DNA of 64,000 nt from Neoaquamicrobium sediminum (GTDB lineage: Bacteria; Pseudomonadota; Alphaproteobacteria; Rhizobiales; Rhizobiaceae). A program made the position numbers and the translations under genes. Every line of letters starts with the position of its first letter. Position 1 is the first letter of the stretch. The stretch lies in the NCBI RefSeq assembly GCF_013240295.1, contig NZ_JABETK010000003.1, positions 62,001-126,000 of the forward strand. The letters run 5' to 3'. This document shows positions 54,237 to 64,000 of the stretch, piece after piece. Under the pieces are notes generated by a model. The model was not told the origin of the DNA and did no database searches. It was given only the letters and a program-made list of their open reading frames with translations.

Positions 54237-54680
54237 ATGGCAAACACAGCGCGTCCCCCGCAGCCGTGCGTTTGCTGCGGCAAAAAGGCAACTTTGTCGG
54301 TTCAGCTTTCCGAAGGGCTCTATATGCCCCCGGTGATGGTGACTCGCTACTATCTTTCCACCGATAGGCTGCGTGAGCAAAGCCAATCCATGCCTGACGC
54401 AGTTACGGAGGTTCCTTTCTGTCAGCCATGCCTGGAACGGGTGGAGGACAGCGTGCGCGCCACCATACTCTATCTGCAAACCCAAAACGGCGTGGTCGCG
54501 GTTCTTCGGTTGCTTGAGTGCAAAGATTGGCTCTGTCGTGTCTCGCCCGACATTTATTCAGGTCAGCCGAAAATCGAGGGCGTCCATCAGTTGCCTCCCA
54601 CCTCGTCCCGGAGGCCATTGGTTTCGATTGGATCCGGGCTCAATTGGTCCTCAGGCACTGTCTTGATAAACAATAACTGA
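54237..54680 (+). CDS. Hypothetical protein with two CxxC pairs
   Basis: 147 residues from ATG 54237. CVCCGKKATLSVQL near the N-terminus and FCQPCLERVEDSVR near residue 62 form two CxxC pairs, suggesting a zinc ribbon. Residues after 110 look less natural and the 3' end overlaps the convergent small membrane protein gene by about 90 bp, so the C-terminus may be wrong. The ribosome-binding site is weak. No family is recognised. Confidence 0.45.
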   Translation: MANTARPPQPCVCCGKKATLSVQLSEGLYMPPVMVTRYYLSTDRLREQSQSMPDAVTEVPFCQPCLERVEDSVRATILYLQTQNGVVAVLRLLECKDWLCRVSPDIYSGQPKIEGVHQLPPTSSRRPLVSIGSGLNWSSGTVLINNN

Positions 54681-54787
54681 ATCAACACGAGCATCATAAC
54701 AAGAACGCCCAAGAACATCCCCACCGAAGTCACAAGGAGCCTCAGTGCCGCCTTTCCGATGAACGATTTTGGAGCCGGCCAGACCAT
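54587..54787 (-). CDS. Small single-helix membrane protein (66 aa)
   Basis: One strong helix (LVTSVGMFLGVLVMMLVLIQ, continuing LLF) between a short basic N-terminus and a polar tail (KTVPEDQLSPDPIETNG). No clear ribosome-binding site. It overlaps the 3' part of the plus-strand hypothetical gene; only one of the two overlapping parts is probably real, and the helix favours this one. Confidence 0.4.
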   Translation of the reverse strand: MVWPAPKSFIGKAALRLLVTSVGMFLGVLVMMLVLIQLLFIKTVPEDQLSPDPIETNGLRDEVGGN

Positions 54788-54835
54788 AAGCCGGAAACGG
54801 ATTCAAAGCTAACAGGTTCCTGGCCAGTGGGGTGG

Positions 54836-55024
54836 CTAGCGGCCGAGCAGTCTCTCTCCAAGTGCAGTGAGATCATTCTGCGACCGGCCATAAAATTGCG
54901 GCTCATCGTTGGATGGCAGCTGTTGCGTCGCATCGGTCGTGGAAAGATCGAAGAGGATCTCATGCAGAATCTGCCTATATCCAGCGGCATGATCTAAGAG
55001 TGTCAGAAGTTCATCTTCCGTCAT
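54836..55024 (-). CDS. Small hypothetical protein (62 aa)
   Basis: From ATG 55024 the product starts MTEDELLTLLDHAAGYRQIL and continues as an acidic helical protein ending ALGERLLGR. GGAGAACGAG precedes the start. There is no recognised family. The composition and start signal support a real gene, probably co-directional with the small membrane protein 49 bp further on. Confidence 0.5.
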   Translation of the reverse strand: MTEDELLTLLDHAAGYRQILHEILFDLSTTDATQQLPSNDEPQFYGRSQNDLTALGERLLGR

Positions 55025-55300
55025 CTCGTTCTCCGTCCGCTCGCCCCCGTCCACTCCTCGCCGGTATTTCTACTACGAGTTGCAGCAAATAGCAATCGAG
55101 ACAGCTCCTTGAAGCTCCCGTCAAACGTGTTGACCTGGCTTCTTCAGCCGCTAAAGAACGAGCGTGCGAGCGATGCTCCATCGGCTGAATCGACGGGTAT
55201 CGATCTGTCATCGGAGCAGCACGTTGAATAGCCCCTAGATTTGTGGATGAACCGCTCCGGGTTTGCCGGAGGCTCCAACTCCTGAGAAGGTGGAGCCATC

Positions 55301-55623
55301 ATGAGCAAGACGACGAACAAGTTTTCCCCGGAAGTGCGCCAGCGAGCCGTGCGGCTGGTGCTGGATCACGAACATGAACATCCCTCCCGGTGGGCTGCGG
55401 TCATGTCGATCGCGTCCAAGATCGGCTGCACGGGCCAGACGCTGAACGAGTGGGTGAAGAAGTCCGAGGTAGACGCCGGCAAGCGCGCCGGTGTGCCGAC
55501 GGACATGGCGGCAAAGCTGAAGGCGCTAGAGAGGGAGAACCGGGAGCTTCGGCAGGCCAACGAGATCCTGCGCAAGGCTTCCGCTTATTTTGCCCAGGCG
55601 GAGCTCGACCGCCCGTTCAAACG

Positions 55624-55627
<4 letters not shown>
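55301..55627 (+). CDS. IS3-family transposase OrfA
   Basis: A 108-residue helix-turn-helix protein ([40 protein letters not shown]) ending in a leucine-zipper-like segment ([20 protein letters not shown]). It binds the element ends. GGTGGAGCC precedes the ATG. Its stop overlaps the ATG of orfB (ATGA at 55624), which in this group allows coupling or -1 frameshifting to the OrfAB transposase. Confidence 0.92.
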
Positions 55628-56530
<903 letters not shown>

Positions 56531-56605
56531 CTCAAAAGAAACGGCCTCCGGCAAACCCGGGGCGGTTCAGGACGCCTTCTTCCCGAGCTTTGAGGCAAGG
56601 AGGCC

Positions 56606-56686
56606 ATGAAGGGGACCGGCTATTCCAGTGACGAGTTCAAGCGCGAAGCTGTCGCGAAGATCACCGAGCGGAGGCGTGCTCCTTGA
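56606..56686 (+). pseudogene. 5' remnant of another IS3-type orfA
   Basis: ATG 56606 after AAGGAGG begins MKGTGYSSDEFKREAVAKIT and stops after 26 codons. This is the usual N-terminus of a different IS3-family OrfA. The rest of that gene is missing. It directly follows the intact IS3 element, so the site has taken more than one insertion. Confidence 0.6.
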
Positions 56687-56933
56687 CGGCTGAAAATCCG
56701 CGAAAGCGCCCTGGGGCTTCTATTTGCTACGTTTGAGGCCAGACCGGTTCGGCCGTGCGCTGCTTGAGTTGGAGCAAACAAGCTGGCGTTGCGCCCACAA
56801 AAGGCGAAGGGGGAAAATCCAGACCATGTAGTCGCGATGGAACAGCAAATTCTGGCATCCTTGCGCCTGCTCAATGAACAGCGGAGTTCATGGGGCTATT
56901 GGCTGGGACGAAACCTATTTCGGAGATGTTGAA

Positions 56934-57209
56934 ATGTCTGTGGTTCGCCTAGTGGACGGGATACCCGAAATTGATGCCGCCGTAGCCGCACGCGCAATGA
57001 AGTTCGCCGTGGAGTATTTTCTCAGGCAGATGCGGCGCGGGGCCATCCGAGGGCGCGTCGAGCGTGGGAGCGGCGAGGATGAGGGCAGGCACCGCTTGTC
57101 CTTCCGCCATCACGATCGCGAATTGATAATGATCGTAGATGAGAGTGGTCGGATTATAACTCAGGAATTGATCATGTCCCTCCCGACGCCACACTGGAAG
57201 CGGCCATGA
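56934..57209 (+). CDS. Hypothetical protein (91 aa)
   Basis: From ATG 56934 the product starts MSVVRLVDGIPEIDAAVAAR and has a helical middle (AMKFAVEYFLRQMRRGAIRG). No family is recognised and no strong ribosome-binding site is present. On the opposite strand the tail end overlaps a stretch reading RLEQRIDEVTKKIAATADRE that may be a decayed gene. Treat as tentative. Confidence 0.35.
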   Translation: MSVVRLVDGIPEIDAAVAARAMKFAVEYFLRQMRRGAIRGRVERGSGEDEGRHRLSFRHHDRELIMIVDESGRIITQELIMSLPTPHWKRP

Positions 57210-57415
57210 ATCTCCGCCGGTAGGCGATATCTTCTCGGTCCGCAGTTGCGGCGATCTTCTTCGTCACCTCGTCGATGCGCTGCTCCAGGCGGCGCCGGTC
57301 GGCGAATAGTCCGCGTGAAGTCTGCGCTTCGCCCGCGTCCCCACGGCTGCTTTCTTCTTGGAGTTTGTAAACCCGGGCATGTTATGTAGGGCTGAGAGCA
57401 CGTGACGAGTGGCAG

Positions 57416-60291
57416 ATGCAAACTGTCTATGAAACAATTGTTCATGATCACGACCTGCGCTTCGTGGGGTTGGCCATCGGCATCTGTGCGCTTTCAGCCC
57501 TGACTGGGTCCGCCATAGCACAATATAGCATGAAGGCGGACGTCTCTAAGCAGCGAGGCTGGCTAATCCTCGCCGCCATAATCGCTGGGCTTGGTGTGTG
57601 GTCCACTCATTTCACGGCAATGCTGGGCTATCGACGCGATCTCGACATACATTTCGATCTAATCGTTGCTCTTCTTTCTCTCTTGCTCACAGGTGCATTC
57701 ACTCTCGCGGGCGGTCTGATTTTGCATGGCCGGGAACGGGGATTGCTGGCCGGTGCCATAGCTGGTGTTGGCGTTGCGGTAGCTCACTTTGTGGACATGC
57801 ATGCGCTACGTCTTGGTGGGATTGTTGTGCATGATCACCTGACGAGCGCATTGGCGATCGCTGTTGGTCTGGTTTTGACTGCGGGAGCTGGCCACCTCCT
57901 CGTCAGGTGGAAAGATCAGATTTTCGCGTGGCCTGCGGCAGCGGCATTGTTCGCGGCGGTCGTGTCACTTCATTTCATTGCAATGTCGGGTGTGACAATC
58001 GTGACGGTTGCCGCGCCTGTCGAGCTGGATGGTTGGATCGCGTCAGTTGACGAGCTTGCCACCATGGTGGTTGCCGTCTTCCTGTTCATGCTTGGAGCGG
58101 CGATAACCTACACGTGGCATTCGGAGCGACTATCGAGGGCGACGGCGGAAGAACAGCGCCGTCTGATCCAAACTTTGGAAACGCTCCGCGAGACACAAGA
58201 TCACCATAGGGCCTACGTTGAGCTGAACCCCCAGATTGCATGGGTCGCCGACCCGAAAGGGAACGTAACGGAGATAGCGCCTCTTTGGGAAGAACTGGTC
58301 GGGCTACCGCGTGAAGCAGGTTGCGGTGCAGGATGGGCTGACGTTGTTCACCCCGATGACCTACCCTCCGTGGAACAGCTCTGGGGTGCGGCCATCGACG
58401 CAGAAGACCCCGAACGTGCCGATGTCCGCTATCGCCTACGAATGGCTGATGGCTCCTATCGATGGTTCCGTGCACGCGCCAAACCGCGCCGGGATGCTGC
58501 AGGCAAAGTGGTCGCTTGGTATGGAAGCCTTGAGGATGTCCACGAGCAAGTCCAGGGCGAAGACGCGCTTCGCGCCAGTGAAGAACGCTATCGTCTTGCT
58601 TCTCGCGCAACGAGCGACGTTATCTGGGATTGGTCCTTCGAGGAACAGCGCGCCACATGGGCAGGTGCCTATAAGAAGGTATTGGGGTACCCGGAACTCA
58701 AAGACCGGACCGACCGTGATTGGTGGCTCGATCGCATCCATCCCGAGGATCGCCCCAGAGTGCTGACGAGCCAGTCAGCAGCACTGGAAGGAGGGGCGGC
58801 TTACTGGCATGAAGAGTACAGGTTCCGTGTCGCCTCCGGCCACTGGATTGAAATCAGAACACGGTGTGTCATCGTTCGCAACGACGACGGCCAGCCCGTT
58901 CGGCTTGTCGGCTCCATGCTTGACATCACCCAACAGAAGACCGCCGAGGCCGAGCTGAACTGGGCGGCGCATCACGACCCACTGACGAAACTGCCCAATC
59001 GCACACTCTATCAGGAGCGAAAGCGGGTTGCCATTGATGCCGCAAAACAGGATGGCCACTGCGTCGCCCTGATCGTGCTCGACCTGAACAACTTCAAGGA
59101 ACTCAATGACACCTTGGGGCATGCCGCTGGCGACCGGGTGTTGGAGAATACTGCTGAGCGCCTGCTTGGCAGCCTGCCCGAGAAAGCGACCGTGGCGCGA
59201 CTAGGGGGGACGAATTTGCGATCATATTGCCGGAGCTTGCCGCTCCAAATGCGTATGCCGGACCGATGGACAGTGTTTCGGCTGCTTTGGCCGAGCCAAT
59301 TCTATTTGGGGACTTGCGGGTTCCCGTTAATTTCTCTGCTGGGGTCGCCATATGGCCGCGCGATGGAGATGATCCCGCCGAGCTCCTGATCGCTGCAGAT
59401 CTGGCGCTCTATGCGGCCAAGGAGCAGATGCCAGGAACCGTCCTTGAATTCACGCCGTCGTTAAAGGGTGCTGCAGAACGACGTTCGAACATGCTGAAGT
59501 TGGCAAGGCAGGCGCTGGAGGAGGATCGTATCATCCCCTTCTATCAACCTAAGATCGACCTGCGCACAGGCCGCGTGATGGGGTGGGAGGCGCTGCTGCG
59601 AATTCGCAGCTTGAACAATGAGATACTGCCGCCGTCTGAGATTGCGGCGGCATTTCTCGATAGTGAGATCGCCGTTCAGTTGACAGATCGCATGTTTGCA
59701 CGCGTTTTTTCCGACCTCGCAGACTGGCAGGCGGCAGGCATAAATCCAGGCCGCATCGCAGTGAATGTGTCGGCGGCCGATTTCCGGCAGAACGCGTTGG
59801 CTGACAGGCTCCAATCACATCCAAACGTAGCGGGGCAAAGCCTCTCTGCCATCGATATCGAGGTGACAGAGACTGTACTGATCGGCCAACTCGGCCCCGA
59901 GGTTTCACGCATGTTGCGAGAGTTGCGGACACTGGGCGTCATGGTCGCGCTGGATGATTTCGGGACGGGCTATGCCTCTCTGACACATCTTCAAGAATTT
60001 CCCGTCGATGTGATCAAAATCGATAGGTCGTTCATCGAGCGGATTGACGCAAGCGACCCAAAGGCAACCGCCGTGATTGATGCCGTGCTTCAGATGGCAA
60101 AGCGGCTGGGCATGCAGACAGTCGCTGAAGGCATCGAGACGGTCGAGCAGGCCCGATACCTGCGGGCACGTGGCTGCAGCATAGGACAGGGCTATCTGTT
60201 TGACCGCCCGCTCCCCGCGGCGGACGTGCCGCGCACTCTATCGGCTCAAAGCAAAGGGCAGTGGGAGTTCTTGCGTTTGCATCGACCGTGA
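57416..60291 (+). pseudogene. MHYT-PAS-GGDEF-EAL cyclic-di-GMP protein, one frameshift
   Basis: About 958 residues once a missing G near 59209 is restored (RLGGDEFAIILPEL). Residues 10-215 are the seven-helix MHYT sensor (GLGVWSTHFTAMLGYR, GVAVAHFVDMHALR, VVSLHFIAMSG); two PAS domains follow (about 255-375 and 385-505), then GGDEF (about 515-670) and EAL (about 690-945) with GWEALLRI, DDFGTGYASLTHLQEF and KIDRSFIERI. The RxxD inhibitory motif and catalytic residues look intact, so both cyclase and phosphodiesterase activity are possible. MHYT may bind a metal and sense a gas. It stands alone. Confidence 0.9.
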
Positions 60292-60814
60292 AAGGGCTCC
60301 ACTGAGTGGTGGCGCTGGTCGCTGCGCTGGCCGGCGATGCCGACACGATCAGCAGCGTTCGGCCCAAGGATCGCCCATGAACGAACCGGCACATGCCGGC
60401 TGTTGAACTCGCGGCGTGCGCTCTGCGTTAGCTGTGATGTATGGCCGACCAACCACTGACCATCAGAGAAGCTAGGCAGAGTCCGTGACGACAGCCGGTG
60501 GTGCCTTGCTCTGTTCGACGGGCCCTTTAGGGGCATTGGAGATCGCGGGTGTTGTACGTGGCGTGCGAGCACAGCCGGCTGCTTTCATCCTTCCAGCACG
60601 TGGCAACCTATTCGTGCCGGAGGCGAGAGTTTGAAATCCTCTGATGTCCGTCTGCATAAGTTGGGTCCGCCTGCGTTCCGGCTGGGAATAGTGCCAACAC
60701 CTCGGCACTCATGTACGGTGGATGAGGTGGAGCCAAACCCCAAGTATCGTCGCCGCAGTGCAGATATGCCGTGAGAAGAACTCATCCGTTGATCAAAAAG
60801 GATCTGAAGAGCTC
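60292..60814. other. No recognisable gene
   Basis: About 520 bases between the signalling gene and ilvD. Only short frames; none has a start signal or domain. The ilvD open frame extends back to 60722 without similarity. Confidence 0.5.
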
Positions 60815-62486
60815 ATGAAAATCAACGAACGCTCCAGCTACATTACTCAAGGAGTAGCCCGCTCGCCAAACCGCGCGATGTATTATGCGTTGGGTTACAA
60901 ACAGGATGATTTCGACAAGCCGATGATCGGCATAGCCAACGGCCACTCGACCATTACACCATGCAACGCCGGGCTTCAGCCGCTTGCGGACGCGGCGGTA
61001 GGCGCGATCAAGACTGCTGGTGCTAATCCGCAGGTTTTTGGCACCCCGACGATCTCTGACGGGATGTCGATGGGCACGGAAGGCATGAAGTATTCACTGG
61101 TGTCGCGCGAGGTGATCGCTGATTGCGTAGAGCTTACAGTTCAGGGTCAATGGATGGATGGCATCCTCGTGCTGGGCGGCTGCGACAAGAACATGCCCGG
61201 TGGGTTGATCGGAATCCTGCGAGCCAATGTGCCGGCAATCTATGTCTATGGCGGCACGATCAAACCCGGACACTGGAAGGGCCAGGAGCTTTCAATTGTC
61301 TCGGCCTTTGAGGCGGTCGGCGCATTCATGGCAGGTAAGCTAAGCAAAGAGGATTTCGACGGCATCGAACACAATGCCTGTCCGACCACTGGCTCATGCG
61401 GCGGAATGTACACAGCCAATACGATGAGCTCGTCTTTCGAGGCACTTGGTATGTCGCTGATGTTCTCCTCGACGATGGCAAATCCGGATCACGAAAAAAT
61501 CGAGAGCGCGGCCGAGTCGGGACGCGTCTTGGTGGAGGCGGTGAAGAAGAAGATCCGGCCGCTCGATATAGTCACGCGCGCGTCGATCGAAAACGCAGTT
61601 GCGGTAATCATGGCATTGGGTGGCTCTACCAACGCGGTGCTGCACTATCTTGCCATCGCGCATGCCGCCGGCATCGACTGGACATTGGACGACTTCGAGC
61701 GTGTACGCCGCAAGGTGTCAGTTCTTTGCGATTTGAAGCCATCTGGCAGGTACATGGCCGTCGACCTTCACCGAGCCGGTGGTGTTCCGCAGGTGCTGAA
61801 GGTCCTGCTCAACGCGGGATTGGTGAATGGAGATTGCCTGACCATCACGGGGCGAACGCTTGCGGAGGAACTTCATCTAGTGCCGGACTCGCCCCGAGCC
61901 GATCAAGACGTCATTATGCCGATCGACAGGGCGCTCTACCGCGAGGGCCACCTTGCGATCCTCAGAGGCAACCTTGCGCAGGACGGCGCAGTGGCAAAGA
62001 TCACCGGGCTGAAGAATCCTGTCATGATGGGTCCGGCACGTGTGTTCGACGACGAGCAATCTGCACTTGAGGCAATCCTTGCCGATCGCATAGCACCCGG
62101 CGACGTGATGGTGCTGCGTTATCTCGGTCCACAGGGGGCCCAGGAATGCCGGAGATGCTGGCGCCTACTTCCGCGCTGGTGGGGCGTGGCCTGGGCGAGT
62201 CGGTCGGTCTCGTTACCGACGGACGTTTCTCAGGCGGCACATGGGGTATGGTCGTCGGCCACGTCGCGCCGGAAGCCCACTTGGGGGCACGATAGCACTT
62301 GTCGAAGAGGGCGACATCATATCGATTGATGCCCACAAGCTGCTCTTGCAGTTGCATGTCGACGACATTGAGCTGACGCACCGGCGCTCCGCATGGACCC
62401 AACCGCCGCCGCGCTATACGCGCGGCGTTCTGGCGAAATTCGCCCGATTGGCGCGTCCCGCCAACGAAGGTGCATTGACAGGCTAA
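60815..62486 (+). pseudogene. ilvD: Dihydroxy-acid dehydratase, two frameshifts
   Basis: Converts 2,3-dihydroxy-3-methyl-valerate or -butyrate to the 2-oxo acids in branched-chain amino-acid synthesis. About 557 residues. ATG 60815 starts [20 protein letters not shown]; cluster cysteines lie in [11 protein letters not shown] and [20 protein letters not shown], with [18 protein letters not shown] further on. Two G residues are missing from G runs, near 62135 (restoring [12 protein letters not shown]) and near 62286 (restoring [15 protein letters not shown]). After both, the protein ends normally at 62486 with ANEGALTG. Neighbouring gdhA is also an amino-acid gene. Confidence 0.9.

Positions 62487-64000
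<1,514 letters not shown>

Overview
The window reads as chromosomal or large-plasmid DNA of a high-GC alphaproteobacterium of the order Hyphomicrobiales (Rhizobiales), most like the Mesorhizobium/Aminobacter/Chelativorans group. This is inferred from the gene repertoire (tandem formate dehydrogenase systems with DUF3305/DUF3306/DUF6352/DUF6505 companions, a Ti-type TraA tail, rhizobial palindromic intergenic repeats), not from a marker gene. No rRNA gene, convincing tRNA or CRISPR array is visible.

Layout. 0.2-4.2 kb: an IS91-type unit (tyrosine recombinase plus HUH transposase) followed by a frameshifted IS256-family element with visible terminal repeats. 5-8.1 kb: two small envelope proteins and a Fic-domain protein whose promoter region carries four exact repeats at a strict 24-bp period. 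8.4-21.5 kb: a membrane-bound, Tat-exported formate dehydrogenase (three subunits, Cys instead of selenocysteine) with a HTH-TorD chaperone fusion, five companion genes of poorly known function, a large polyferredoxin-like protein, and a WD40-cytochrome c hybrid. 21.5-28 kb: tungstate uptake (PBP-domain regulator, fused permease/ATPase, TupA) in a run with two MoeA-type proteins, one carrying a PBP domain. 28-31.3 kb: mobA, fdhD, a third moeA and a tusA-like gene. 31.4-35.9 kb: a soluble NAD-dependent formate dehydrogenase with a fused NuoE/NuoF beta subunit and a NuoG/FDH alpha subunit, the architecture of the tungsten enzyme of Methylorubrum. Together 8.4-35.9 kb is one formate-oxidation island that supplies metal, cofactor, sulfuration, chaperone and two enzymes.

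35.9-46 kb is a decayed accessory zone: fragments of a beta-lactamase-type protein, a thermonuclease, a TraA relaxase, a LysR regulator and a DUF983 protein, with tiny membrane proteins and one intact-looking SulP transporter with its own HTH regulator. 46-54 kb is a nitric-oxide/low-oxygen cluster: pseudoazurin, a Crp/Fnr (NnrR/Dnr-like) regulator, DUF6455, DUF1858, two DUF2249 proteins, a polytopic membrane protein, a DUF59 protein, a degenerate cytochrome c peroxidase, DUF454 and hemN. Four TTG-N8-CAA boxes of TTGCG/TTGAG type sit upstream of these genes and suggest one regulon. 55.2-56.6 kb is an IS3-family element with clean inverted repeats and a GGA target duplication. 57.4-64 kb holds an MHYT-PAS-GGDEF-EAL protein, ilvD and the 5' part of a glutamate dehydrogenase gene.

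A cross-cutting observation is that at least 20 otherwise well-conserved genes or gene parts are split by single-base indels, often a missing G in a G run. Most are probably sequence errors, so gene calls are given across the frameshifts and flagged.
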